From: Flavobacterium difficile
GTDB lineage: Bacteria > Bacteroidota > Bacteroidia > Flavobacteriales > Flavobacteriaceae
Assembly: GCF_011392115.1 (NCBI RefSeq)
Contig: NZ_JAAJBT010000003.1
Span: forward strand, 62,001-126,000
Reading direction: 5' to 3'
DNA: 64,000 bases
The notes under the pieces were generated by a model. It worked only from the letters and a program-made list of their open reading frames with translations. It made no database searches and was not told the origin of the DNA. The position numbers and the translations under genes were made by a program. Below, in pieces: positions 55,191-64,000 of the stretch. Within the stretch, counting starts at the first letter, position 1; the number at the start of each line of letters is the position of its first letter.

Positions 55191-55556
55191 TTACCTAAAA
55201 ACATCTTCTGCAGGCGGAAATATATCTTCCGATTTCGAAAAATCTAAAAATTCGGCTCTTGCGCCGTACTTTACAATTTCATTAATTCCTTTTTCAAGCA
55301 TTAATTGTGTAGAGTATTTTCTGCTAACGGCCAATTCTTTATCGTTTAAAATGATTTTAAAGTAAAATTTTCCTGCTGGTGAGCGAAAACGCATAAAAAA
55401 TAATTGATCAATGGATTTCTTAAGCAATTCAATTTCGTCTTCGCATTCGAAACGCAATTCAAATGCGTTACTTATGAAAATGGTTTTTCCTCTACGAGAA
55501 GTCAGTTCGTATTTGTAATGTCCACTAGGCTTTTTACTGATTACAAAGGTTGCCAT
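55191..55556 (-). CDS. DUF1508/YegP-like protein
   Basis: This 121-residue protein is related to YegP (DUF1508): FVISKKPSGHYKYELTSRRGKTIFISNAF matches the first beta unit and FRSPAGKFYFKIIL the second. It is cytoplasmic with no known enzyme activity; YegP is often linked to stress. It lies alone between a terminator and a tRNA pair on the same strand. Confidence 0.8.
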   Translation of the reverse strand: MATFVISKKPSGHYKYELTSRRGKTIFISNAFELRFECEDEIELLKKSIDQLFFMRFRSPAGKFYFKIILNDKELAVSRKYSTQLMLEKGINEIVKYGARAEFLDFSKSEDIFPPAEDVFR

Positions 55557-55680
55557 TAATTAAGGGTGTATTTTAGTGCAAGATAGTATTTAATTGCGAA
55601 ATTTAAATTTGAAATTTTGAGAAGAGCTTCTCCAACTTATAGAAACAAAAAAAGCTCCAAACATAGTTTGAAGCTTTTAG

Positions 55681-55766
55681 TACTCAAGGCGGGACTTGAA
55701 CCCGCACGAACATTACTGCTCACTGGATTTTAAGTCCAGCGTGTCTACCAATTCCACCACTCAAGC
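55681..55766 (-). tRNA. tRNA-Leu (anticodon TAA)
   Basis: This 86-base class II tRNA starts GCTTGAGTGGTGGAATTGG, with a D-loop, a TAA anticodon inside GGACTTAAAATCC, a variable arm (GAGCAGTAATGTTC) and the T-arm GCGGGTTCAAGTCCCGC. The acceptor stem closes with G-U pairs. CCA is not encoded. Confidence 0.96.
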
Positions 55767-55807
55767 ATTTGGTTTAAATAAAAACCTTGGTATATTTTTT
55801 ATCTTTG

Positions 55808-55880
55808 AGCGAAAAACGGGGCTCGAACCCGCGACCTCGACCTTGGCAAGGTCGCGCTCTACCAGCTGAGCTATTTTCGC
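55808..55880 (-). tRNA. tRNA-Gly (anticodon GCC)
   Basis: This 73-base tRNA has the acceptor GCGAAAA/TTTTCGC, the D-arm GCTCAGCTGGTAGAGC, a GCC anticodon in CGACCTTGCCAAGGTCG and the T-arm CGGGTTCGAGCCCCG. It is paired with tRNA-Leu, 41 bp apart. CCA is not encoded. Confidence 0.96.
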
Positions 55881-56025
55881 GATTTTTATGAACGTTGGCA
55901 GTACTTCCGTATTGCGAGTGCAAATATAAAACATATTTTTATTTTCACAAGCACTTTTTGAAAAAATATTTAATCTTTTTTTAATCTTTTCTTTAATCTT
56001 TTGAAATTGAAAATGTTATAACAAA

Positions 56026-58650
56026 TTATTTTTTGCTAATCATTCGTTTAATTTCGTTTAATTTCATCAAAGCTTCAACTGGAGTCAAGGTATTGATGTC
56101 GATATTCATAATTTCTTGCTTGATGTCTTCCAATAACGGATCGTCTAAATTGAAAAAACTCAATTGCATTTCATCTTTTTCAGCTTTAATTCCGTTTAAT
56201 GCTTCTCCAGAATGGTCTTTTTCTAATTTTTTTAATATTTTTTGTGCTTTCTGAATGACTGTTTGTGGCATTCCGGCCATTTTCGCCACGTGAATCCCAA
56301 AACTATGTTCGCTTCCGCCTTTGACTAATTTTCTAATGAATAAAACCGTGTCTTTTAATTCTTTTACCGAAACATTAAAATTCTGGATTCTATCAAAAAT
56401 AGCTTCCATTTCATTCAATTCGTGATAATGTGTAGCGAAAAGCGTTTTGGCTTTGCTCGGATGTTCGTGTAAATATTCGGCAATCGCCCAAGCAATCGAA
56501 ATGCCATCGTAAGTTGAGGTTCCTCTTCCAATTTCATCTAACAATACCAAACTTCTATCTGAAATATTATTCAAAATCGAAGCGGTTTCGTTCATTTCTA
56601 CCATAAAAGTAGATTCGCCCATAGAAATATTATCACTTGCGCCCACACGAGTAAATATCTTATCTACAACACCCATTCTTACTTGTTCCGCTGGAACAAA
56701 ACTTCCCATTTGAGCCAATAGCACAATTAAAGCGGTTTGTCGCAAAATCGCCGATTTACCAGACATGTTCGGTCCGGTAATCATAATGAGTTGTTGGCTT
56801 TCTCGATCTAAAAAGACATCGTTAGAAATATAAGGTGTTCCAACTGGTAATTGTTTTTCAATTACTGGGTGGCGACCTTCCTTAATTTCTAAATCGAAAG
56901 TAGCATCAATTTCGGGTTGTACGTATTTGTTTTCAATCGCCATTTGGGCAAAACTTTGCAAACAATCAATTTGAGCTACTAAGTTAGCATTTAATTGTAC
57001 GGGTTTGATATAAGTTGCCATCCAATTCACCAATTGTTCGTACAACATGCTTTCTAGTTGCGAAATTTTATCTTCTGCACCTAAAATTTTCGACTCGTAT
57101 TCTTTTAATTCTTCTGTAATGTATCTTTCAGCGTTTACTAAAGTTTGCTTTCTAATCCATTCTGTTGGAACTTTATCTTTGTGTGTGTTTCGAACTTCAA
57201 TATAATAGCCGAAAACATTATTAAATGATATTTTTAAAGATGGAATTCCAGTCGCTTCACTTTCGCGTTTTTCTAAAGCTTCTAAATACCCTTTTCCAGT
57301 TGAAGAAATCGTTCGTAATTCGTCTAACTCAGCATTCACGCCAGTAGCAATCGCATTTCCTTTGTTTATGGCAACTGGAGCATCTGGATTTAAAGTTGAA
57401 CCAATTTTTTCTCGTAACAATTCGCAAGCATGTAAGCTGTCGCCAATGGTTTTTAAAGCTTCATTTTTCGATTGTAATGCCAAAGATTTAATTGGAATAA
57501 TCGCATCTAATGAATCTTTTAAATGCATGACTTCTCTTGGAGAAACTTTTCCAGTGGCCACTTTCGAAATCAAACGTTCTAAATCGGAGATTTGTTTAAT
57601 TTGATATTGAATTTGGTTTAATTCTTCCCAATTTTCTTTTAAATAAGCCACTACTTCATGACGACCTCTGATTTTATTACTGTCTTTCAACGGTAAAGCC
57701 AACCAACGTTTCAGTAATCTTGAACCCATTGGCGAAAGCGTTTTGTCAATTACATCGATTAACGTCACCGCATTCGGATTGTAACTGTGGTATAATTCTA
57801 AGTTGCGAATCGTAAAGCGGTCCATCCAAACATAAGCATCTTCTGCAATACGTTGAATGTTGGTAATGTGCTGAATTTTATTGTGTTGTGTTTCTGATAA
57901 ATAATATAAAATCGCACCAGAAGAAATAATCGCTTCGTTGAAATCATCTACACCAAAACCTTTTAACGAATTGGTTTGAAAATGTTTGGTTAAACTTTCA
58001 AAGGCATAATCTTCTTTGTAAATCCAATCTTCCAAATAAAAAACATGAAAATCTTCTCCGAAATGTTGTTTGAAATCCGCTTTTTGTTGTTTCGAAACCA
58101 AAACCTCACTTGGTCTAAAATTTTGCAACAACTTGTCAATATATTCTTCGTTTCCTTCTGCAGTTAAAAATTCACCAGTGGAAACATCTAGAAATGAAAT
58201 TCCGTTGGTTTTCTTACCTAAAAATACTGCTGCTAAAAAGTTATTGGATTTCGATTGTAAAATGTCATCGTTAAAAGAAACTCCTGGCGTCACTAATTCC
58301 GTAACACCACGTTTCACGATCGTTTTCGTCATTTTCGGATCTTCCAATTGATCGCAAATGGCTACTCGAAGTCCGGCTTTTACTAATTTTGGTAAATACG
58401 TATTAATAGAATGATGTGGAAATCCTGCCAATGCGGTTTCGCTTTCACTACCATTGCCACGCTTGGTTAAGGTAATGCCTAAAATTCTTGAGGCGCGAAT
58501 GGCATCATCACCGAAAGTCTCATAAAAATCACCCACTCGAAACAACAAACAGGCATCAGGATATTTTGCCTTAATGGTGTTGTATTGTTGCATTAATGGA
58601 GAAACTTTTGGAGTCGATTCTTTGATTTCGGATGCTGATTTTTTAGCCAC
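56026..58650 (-). CDS. mutS: DNA mismatch repair protein MutS
   Basis: MutS recognises mismatches and recruits MutL. The protein of about 874 residues has the mismatch-reading FYETFG motif near the N-terminus, Walker [11 protein letters not shown], Walker [17 protein letters not shown] and the [10 protein letters not shown] motif. The C-terminal end retains the helical dimerisation region. The start is set at the GTG at 58650 ([12 protein letters not shown]), because the longer frame begins with TTG at 58701 in a repeat-rich upstream stretch. TAACTTCG at the corresponding upstream place resembles a -7 box, which supports the shorter form. Confidence 0.93.
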   Translation of the reverse strand: MAKKSASEIKESTPKVSPLMQQYNTIKAKYPDACLLFRVGDFYETFGDDAIRASRILGITLTKRGNGSESETALAGFPHHSINTYLPKLVKAGLRVAICDQLEDPKMTKTIVKRGVTELVTPGVSFNDDILQSKSNNFLAAVFLGKKTNGISFLDVSTGEFLTAEGNEEYIDKLLQNFRPSEVLVSKQQKADFKQHFGEDFHVFYLEDWIYKEDYAFESLTKHFQTNSLKGFGVDDFNEAIISSGAILYYLSETQHNKIQHITNIQRIAEDAYVWMDRFTIRNLELYHSYNPNAVTLIDVIDKTLSPMGSRLLKRWLALPLKDSNKIRGRHEVVAYLKENWEELNQIQYQIKQISDLERLISKVATGKVSPREVMHLKDSLDAIIPIKSLALQSKNEALKTIGDSLHACELLREKIGSTLNPDAPVAINKGNAIATGVNAELDELRTISSTGKGYLEALEKRESEATGIPSLKISFNNVFGYYIEVRNTHKDKVPTEWIRKQTLVNAERYITEELKEYESKILGAEDKISQLESMLYEQLVNWMATYIKPVQLNANLVAQIDCLQSFAQMAIENKYVQPEIDATFDLEIKEGRHPVIEKQLPVGTPYISNDVFLDRESQQLIMITGPNMSGKSAILRQTALIVLLAQMGSFVPAEQVRMGVVDKIFTRVGASDNISMGESTFMVEMNETASILNNISDRSLVLLDEIGRGTSTYDGISIAWAIAEYLHEHPSKAKTLFATHYHELNEMEAIFDRIQNFNVSVKELKDTVLFIRKLVKGGSEHSFGIHVAKMAGMPQTVIQKAQKILKKLEKDHSGEALNGIKAEKDEMQLSFFNLDDPLLEDIKQEIMNIDINTLTPVEALMKLNEIKRMISKK

Positions 58651-58730
58651 AATGTAAAATTTTAGTGCTGGCGAAGTTAGGAAATTCAAGTTCAAGTTCA
58701 AAATTCAATTTCAATGCAAAAAGTTAGACT

Positions 58731-58780
58731 ACACAGATTGGAGAAATTATAAAAATTATGGAAATTTCTCCAATCTGTGT
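58731..58780. repeat. Long inverted repeat between mutS and the trmH-like gene
   Basis: Eighteen-base arms ACACAGATTGGAGAAATT and AATTTCTCCAATCTGTGT (58731-58748 and 58763-58780) are perfectly complementary with a 14-base loop. It lies between divergent genes, so it is more likely a dispersed element or an operator than a terminator. Confidence 0.8.
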
Positions 58781-58804
58781 TTTAAAATATTTGCATATTT
58801 ATCT

Positions 58805-58812
58805 TACTTTTG
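58805..58812 (+). promoter_or_regulatory. -7 box of the trmH-like gene, nearly leaderless
   Basis: TACTTTTG matches TAnnTTTG and its last base is only 4 nt before the ATG at 58817. Initiation would then fall close to the A of the start codon. Confidence 0.55.
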
Positions 58813-58816
58813 CTGC

Positions 58817-59350
58817 ATGAGAAAATTAGCCAACGCCGAATTAAATCGTATTAGTAAAGAAGCATTTGCAGAAGCAAAAAAAACACCTTTAATTATTGTG
58901 TTAGACGACATTAGAAGTTTGCATAATATTGGTTCTGTGTTTAGAACTTCTGATGCATTTTTGATAGAAAAAATCTATTTATGTGGTATTACGGCTGTTC
59001 CGCCAAATAAGGAAATTCATAAAACGGCTTTAGGTGCTACAGAAACCGTAGCTTGGGAATACGCTAAAGATGTGTTGGAAGTAGTAGCGAAATTGAAAGC
59101 AGAAAATGTTAAAATTTATGCTATAGAGCAAACTGAAAATGCAATTATGTTAGATGATTTTCAACCCGAAACGGAAACCAAATATGCGTTGATATTTGGT
59201 AATGAAGTTAAAGGTGTGTCTCAGGAAGCGATTAATTTATCCGATGGTGTGATTGAAATTCCACAATTAGGAAGTAAACATTCGTTGAATATTTCTGTGA
59301 GTGCTGGAATTGTAATTTGGGATTTATTTCAGAAAATTATCACAAAATAA
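58817..59350 (+). CDS. TrmH/SpoU-family RNA methyltransferase
   Basis: This 177-residue SPOUT methyltransferase would 2'-O-methylate ribose in RNA with SAM. The SpoU motifs are complete: VLDDIRSLHNIGSVFRT with the catalytic Arg, IFGNEVKGVS, and IPQLGSKHSLNISVSAG at the knot. It is compact and lacks an N-terminal RNA-binding extension, as in TrmL. Target RNA is unknown. The start MRKL is the family N-terminus, despite the very short leader. Confidence 0.92.
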   Translation: MRKLANAELNRISKEAFAEAKKTPLIIVLDDIRSLHNIGSVFRTSDAFLIEKIYLCGITAVPPNKEIHKTALGATETVAWEYAKDVLEVVAKLKAENVKIYAIEQTENAIMLDDFQPETETKYALIFGNEVKGVSQEAINLSDGVIEIPQLGSKHSLNISVSAGIVIWDLFQKIITK

Positions 59351-59356
59351 CAATTT

Positions 59357-59384
59357 TTTGGTGTTTTTGTTTGTCGTATATTTG
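59357..59384 (+). promoter_or_regulatory. Promoter of the lectin/T9SS gene
   Basis: TTTG (59357-59360), a 16-base spacer and TATATTTG (59377-59384) match the Bacteroidetes promoter. The ATG at 59389 lies 4 nt after the -7 box, so the transcript may be leaderless. Confidence 0.65.
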
Positions 59385-59388
59385 TGAA

Positions 59389-61451
59389 ATGCGACCATTA
59401 CAAAAAATATTTCTTTTACTTTTCTTTCTTACCAACGGATTATCTGCACAAAATGTTGCGCCAATTTTAACGGCAACTGGAAACCAAACTTATTGTCCAC
59501 AAACTTCTTTACCTATTGTAACTAATATGACAATAGTAGATCCAGATGATGTAGGAATTGCAGCTATGTACATTCAAATTTCCTCGGGTTATGTTTTGGG
59601 TCAAGATGTGTTAACGTTAACGGGAAGTCATCCTACTATACTTTCATCATGGAATCCTACAGAAGGAAAGCTAACTCTAACAGGTAGCGCTGGAAATCCA
59701 ACTTATACACAATTTATTGCAGCAATAGAAGCAGTTGTGTTTTCAAATTCATCTCCAAATCCTAGTGGTCAACGCGTTTTTTCTATTACGGTGGGTCAAG
59801 CCAATTACTTAGAATCTACGGGACATTATTATCAATATGTTCCAAATGTAGGTATCAATTGGACCAACGCCAAAAATGCAGCAGCAGCTTCAACGTATTA
59901 CGGATTACAAGGTTATTTAGCAACTATTACTTCCATGGCTGAAGTTCAAATTTCAGGCGTTCAGGCCTCTGGTGCTGGTTGGATTGGTGGTTCAGATGCT
60001 GATGCTGAGGGTGTGTGGAAATGGGTAACCGGACCAGAAGCAGGTACAATTTTTTGGAATGGCGGTATCAACGGAACTACACCTAATTTTGCTTTTTGGA
60101 ATTCCAACGAACCTAATAATCAGGGTGAAGAAGATTATGCGCATGTAACTGCTCCGGGAGTTGGTCAACCCGGTTCTTGGAATGATTTGAAATTAAACGG
60201 AGAAGTTAATGGAGATTATCAACCTAAAGGTTATATTGTAGAATATGGCGGAATGCCGGGCGATCCTGTTCTACAAATTTCAACAACTTCTACGATTACA
60301 ATTCCACAAATTACAAATATCATTAATAATTCAAGATGTGGAAGTGGCTCGTTAACCTTGCAAGCTTCTTCAAATAACGGTACTGTAAACTGGTATTCGA
60401 ATCCAACTGGCGGCACTCCGATTTTTTCTGGCTCTTCTTTTAATACGCCATTCCTAAACACAACAACAACTTATTATGTGGATGCTTTCTCATTCTCGTG
60501 TACTTCAGGTAATAGAACGCCAGTTACTGCTACCATAAGGGAAATCCCACAATTAGTTTTACAGCACCCAATGCAATTTGTCAAAATACAAATACAACAA
60601 TTTATGCTACAACCTCTGTAGGAAGTATAAATTGGTTTGCAACAGCTACAAGTACAACAATTTTGGCCTCAGGTGCTTCCTTTATTACACCAATTTTATC
60701 AGCCAATACCACATTTTACTTTGAAGCTACGAATAGTGGATGTGTTTCAAATAGGATGGCAGTAACTGTGCCGGTTAATCCCATACCAATAGTTACGGAT
60801 GAAAACCTTGTAATTTGTCAAAATACAAATATAACCTTACAGGCTGGTGTGTCTAGCGCTACTTATTTATGGTCAACCGGTGTAACTTCACCTAGTATTG
60901 TAGTATCAAATCCTGGAAATTATAGTGTATGGATTACTACAGCTCAAAATTGCACTGTAACTAAAAATTTCACCGTTATTGAATATACTCAACCTGAAAT
61001 AACTGAGGTAAAAGTCACCGATTTAACAGCAGAAATTATGATATCTGGTACAGGTGTTTTCGAGTATTCTATAGACAATATAAACTTTCAAAGTTCTCCT
61101 GTCTTTAATTTTGCAGTGGGTGGAGTATATACTTGTTATGTAAGGGAAACGGGTAACAATTGTGGGTTTGATATAAAAGTTTTTGTTGTGATTGAATATC
61201 CTAAGTTTTTCACACCAAATGGAGACGGAATTAATGATTTTTGGGAAATTAAAGGTATTGGTTTCGTAGCACAACCCGTAGTTAGTATTTTCGACAGATA
61301 TGGTAAATTAATAACCGTTTTAAACCAAAGAAAAAGGTATTGGGATGGAAAATTTAATAGTGAAATGCTGCCAGAAACCGATTATTGGTTTGTAGCCAAT
61401 TTAGGTGATGGATTTCCAGAATATAAAGGACATTTTACATTAAAAAGATAA
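59389..61451 (+). pseudogene. C-type-lectin T9SS type B surface protein with a frameshift
   Basis: The gene starts MRPLQKIFLLL with a signal peptide (ending LSAQ). An N-terminal beta domain is followed by a C-type lectin-like domain (about 155-300; YLATITSMAEVQ, GWIGGSDADAEGVW, NSNEPNN, YIVEYGG) and then Ig-like repeats. Near 60549 one base is missing: the frame reads REIPQLVLQ... and stops at about 60621. The +1 frame continues with TISFTAPNAICQNTN, matching the following Ig-like units and the C-terminal T9SS type B domain (FTPNGDGINDFWEI...IFDRYGKLI). The rest is intact, so the change is recent or a sequencing error. If real, the product loses its T9SS signal. Confidence 0.87.
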
Positions 61452-61452
61452 A

Positions 61453-62589
61453 TTAATTTATAATTTTCTTGTTTATTTCGTTCAAAATGTAAACATAATC
61501 TTGTTGTTTTTTTACAAAATCTAAATCAGAGATATCAATTATTAAAACGTTTAAATTGGTTTGCGATTTGATATAATCTAAGTAGCCTTTATTGATTTTT
61601 TCTAAATAAGCTGCAGGAATTTCTTGTTCGTACGTTCTACCGCGCTTTTTAATATTAGATAATAAACGTTCTGTATTTTGATACAAATACACATATAAAT
61701 CTGGTTTTGGCATGTCTTTGTACATGATGTCAAACATAGTTTTATACAAACGAAATTCATCTTCTTGTAGTGTAACTTTTGCAAAAATAATCGATTTGAA
61801 AATGTGATAATCGGCCACTACGAAATCTTTAAACAAATCAAATTGCGCCAAATCATCCGAAAGTTGTTGGTATCTATCAGCTAAAAAAGACATTTCTAAC
61901 GGAAACGCATAACGACTTTGGTCTTTATAAAATTTAGGCAAAAACGGATTGTCTGCAAAGCGTTCCAAAACTGTTTTTGCATTATAATCTTCAGCTATTT
62001 TAGTAGCTAAAGTGGTTTTGCCTGCGCCAATATTTCCTTCTATGGCAATGTAGTTTAACGATTGGAAGTTTAAATTTTCTATTGGGTTTTTTAAAGAACC
62101 AATTTCAGTAATTTCAGACAAATCTTCACAAGTGATTATGAGTTCTGAAATCGATTTGTTTAATTTGGGATGATTCCATTTAGGAGCAACATCTCGCAAG
62201 GGAAACAACACAAATTTTCTATTTTGCAAATGGATGTGTGGAATGATTAGGTTTTCGGTTTCTATAATTTCATCGTTAAAAGAAATAATATCGATGTCAA
62301 TTTTTCTAGATTCGTAATTTTCAGAATGACTTCTAATGCGACCTAATTCTTTTTCTAATTTTAAAATCTGAGTTAATATTTTTTGTGCCGATTTATGCGT
62401 ATGAATGGTAATTGCACAATTGTAAAACGCCTCACCTTCAAAACCCCAAGCCGGAGTTTCATATATTTTTGAAACTTGAATAACAGTAGCTATATTGGTG
62501 TGTAATGTCGAAATACAGGTTTGCAAATTTTCCAATTTGTTACCCATATTGGTGCCTAAAGAAAGTATAATTGTGTTCTGTAATTTCAT
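61453..62589 (-). CDS. folK: HPPK-deoxynucleoside kinase fusion
   Basis: This 378-residue bifunctional protein joins folate and nucleotide metabolism. Residues about 1-160 are 6-hydroxymethyl-7,8-dihydropterin pyrophosphokinase (LSLGTNMGNKLENL, ETPAWGFEG, LGRIR, SRKIDIDIISF). Residues about 175-378 are a deoxynucleoside kinase with the P-loop IEGNIGAGKTTLA, ERFADNPFLP, DYHIFKS and a lid with KKRGRTYE. This fusion is known in Bacteroidota. It is convergent with the lectin gene with a 1-bp gap and divergent from sppA. Confidence 0.93.
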   Translation of the reverse strand: MKLQNTIILSLGTNMGNKLENLQTCISTLHTNIATVIQVSKIYETPAWGFEGEAFYNCAITIHTHKSAQKILTQILKLEKELGRIRSHSENYESRKIDIDIISFNDEIIETENLIIPHIHLQNRKFVLFPLRDVAPKWNHPKLNKSISELIITCEDLSEITEIGSLKNPIENLNFQSLNYIAIEGNIGAGKTTLATKIAEDYNAKTVLERFADNPFLPKFYKDQSRYAFPLEMSFLADRYQQLSDDLAQFDLFKDFVVADYHIFKSIIFAKVTLQEDEFRLYKTMFDIMYKDMPKPDLYVYLYQNTERLLSNIKKRGRTYEQEIPAAYLEKINKGYLDYIKSQTNLNVLIIDISDLDFVKKQQDYVYILNEINKKIIN

Positions 62590-62794
62590 TTGAAGATACT
62601 ACTGTTATTAAATGACAAATGGTATCGCTTTATCTTCATTTGATTTTGTTTTCAACAAACTGTTCTTTTTAGCGATTTCATCTGACAACAAATTAACAAA
62701 CAATTTTAGACTTATACTTTACAAAAAATATTTTTTTATGAACATGTAACAAATTCGTCCAAAAACCTACCTATTATCATATAAATTAATTATT

Positions 62795-64000
62795 ATGAAT
62801 TTTTTTAAGAGTGTATTTGCTACTGTTGTAGGGATTTTTTTATTTATGTTGCTTAGTTTTTTCTTGTTGATTGGATTAGGAGCTTTATTAGGAAGCGGAG
62901 AAGACAAAGTAGAGGTCAAAGACAATTCGGTTATTGAGTTAGATTTAGCAAAAATAAACTTTGATTATGCTGGAAAATTCGAGTCGGATAGTCCATTTAG
63001 TGCGTTAATGACTAAAGAAAATATTGGTTTTATCGAAGTTTTAAAAGCTATCGATGCAGCAAAAACAGATGATAAAATCAAAGGAATTACTATAGTAAAT
63101 AATCAATCTGGTTTAGGGTTAGCGCAAAGTAAAGAATTGAGAGATAAATTAGAAGATTTTAAGAAATCGAAAAAATTTGTTTATGCTTATGCCAATATTT
63201 TTTCTCAAAAAGAATATTATATCAATTCTGTTGCTGATGCTGTTTATTTAAATCCTGCCGGAGAAGTCGATTTTAAAGGTTTAGGATCGGAATTGTTGTT
63301 CTTTAAAAATTTCCAAGATCAAACAGGTTTAAAAATGGAAATTATCCGTCACGGAAAGTTTAAAAGTGCGGTAGAACCTTATTTAGCTCAAGAAATTAGT
63401 CCAGAAAATAGAGAACAAATGACTGTTTTATTACAATCAGTTTGGCAGACCATTGTTACAGATATAGCTAAAAACAGAAAGGTTTCTGTAGCTCAATTAA
63501 ATACTATAGCTGATGGTTTGTTGGCGAGAACTCCACAAATGGCGTTACAACAAAAATTGGTAGATAAAGTGGCTTATGTAGATGAGTTTGATGCTATGTT
63601 GAAAACAAAATTAAAAGTTGCTAAAGATGAAGAAGTAGAAGCTATTTCAATATCAGATTATGTTAGTACTGTATCATTAAAATCAGAAGATTATACAAAA
63701 GATGATATTATAGCTGTAATTTATGCACAAGGAGAAATTACTGGCGGTGAAGGTGATGTAGATTATATTGGTGAAGGATCAATTAATCGTTCGCTTAAAG
63801 AAGCTAGAGAAGACAAAGATGTGAAAGCAATTGTACTTCGTGTTGACAGCCCTGGTGGAAGTGCTTTAGTATCTGAATTAATCTGGAGAGAAATTGAATT
63901 GACTAAAAAAGTTAAACCAGTTGTAGTTTCTATGGGTAATTTAGCGGCTTCTGGTGGTTATTATATTGCTTGTAACGCAAATACCATATTTGCAGAACCA
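62795..64000 (+). CDS. sppA: Signal peptide peptidase SppA, N-terminal part
   Basis: This inner-membrane serine protease removes leftover signal peptides. The frame opens at the ATG at 62795 with a membrane anchor (about 5-30) and runs out of the window. The first S49 domain contains HGKFKSAVEPY with the catalytic Lys. The second contains VDSPGGSALVSE and the nucleophile Ser in MGNLAASGGYYIA. This matches the 67-kDa duplicated form of SppA. About 402 residues are visible; the C-terminus lies outside. Confidence 0.93.
   Translation, partial: MNFFKSVFATVVGIFLFMLLSFFLLIGLGALLGSGEDKVEVKDNSVIELDLAKINFDYAGKFESDSPFSALMTKENIGFIEVLKAIDAAKTDDKIKGITIVNNQSGLGLAQSKELRDKLEDFKKSKKFVYAYANIFSQKEYYINSVADAVYLNPAGEVDFKGLGSELLFFKNFQDQTGLKMEIIRHGKFKSAVEPYLAQEISPENREQMTVLLQSVWQTIVTDIAKNRKVSVAQLNTIADGLLARTPQMALQQKLVDKVAYVDEFDAMLKTKLKVAKDEEVEAISISDYVSTVSLKSEDYTKDDIIAVIYAQGEITGGEGDVDYIGEGSINRSLKEAREDKDVKAIVLRVDSPGGSALVSELIWREIELTKKVKPVVVSMGNLAASGGYYIACNANTIFAEP

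Noticed and set aside
55191..55880. Insertion or attachment site at the tRNA pair
   Set aside because: No integrase and no duplicated tRNA 3' end was seen nearby.
58651..58701. Longer mutS N-terminus
   Set aside because: The extension starts with TTG and is made of a CAAGTT-type repeat; a GTG at 58650 gives the family N-terminus.

Overview
The window is AT-rich bacterial chromosome from a member of the Bacteroidota, very probably a Flavobacterium-like Flavobacteriaceae. The evidence is four secreted proteins with type IX secretion (T9SS) C-terminal sorting domains, SprB-type repeats, several TAnnTTTG promoter boxes, an HPPK-deoxynucleoside kinase fusion, an S46 dipeptidyl-peptidase and a TonB-receptor locus. 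No phage, transposon, CRISPR array or rRNA was seen. There are two tRNA genes (Leu-TAA, Gly-GCC).

Layout. 1-307: the 3' end of purT. 361-11071 (minus): two large LamG/T9SS surface proteins and an apolipoprotein N-acyltransferase-like gene that appears to share an operon with one of them. 11188-16286: two two-component systems arranged tail to tail, a TPR kinase with a NarL-type regulator and a TPR kinase with a LytTR regulator. 16369-23744 (minus): a six-gene unit of two phage-tail-collar (MdpB-like) proteins, a periplasmic-binding-fold protein without signal peptide, a formyltransferase, a nine-repeat SprB/T9SS adhesin and an orphan 135-residue protein. 24017-25062: small lipoprotein, Cys-rich exported protein and a Crp/Fnr regulator. 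25375-30933: a U32 tRNA-hydroxylation protein, then a redox/detoxification operon (pirin, NATD1-like, OsmC, Fe-S protein, SRPBCC, small membrane protein, FMN reductase) and a YceI gene. Pirin and yceI share a palindrome at almost the same promoter position. 31009-35596: membrane protein, fabD, a HipA-like kinase/DUF3037 pair and an M23 peptidase. 35813-38334: three tandem secreted collar-like paralogues. 38402-43186 (minus): TonB receptor, TPR lipoprotein and a DUF4331 protein split over two genes. 43341-44740: a decayed surface-protein pseudogene. 44935-46253: sigma/anti-sigma pair. 46338-54961: small lipoproteins with sigma-54-like promoters, EamA transporter, galE, DegT aminotransferase, kdtA, GNAT and the S46 peptidase. 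55191-64000: YegP-like protein, tRNAs, mutS, trmH-type methyltransferase, a frameshifted C-type-lectin T9SS protein, folK-dNK and the start of sppA.

Themes. Much of the window serves the cell surface: adhesin-like T9SS cargo, lipoprotein maturation, LPS core synthesis, TonB uptake and sensor kinases. The most unusual parts are the collar/PBP/formyltransferase/SprB operon (16369-23744) and the three exported collar paralogues at 35813-38334. Two regulatory motifs also stand out. One is an AGGGG-AAA-CCCCT palindrome placed exactly 25 nt upstream of the -7 box of both minus-strand surface-protein promoters. The other is CTTAATCTAnnTTAAG in front of pirin and yceI. Functions are assigned from recognisable motifs only; no database search was run.
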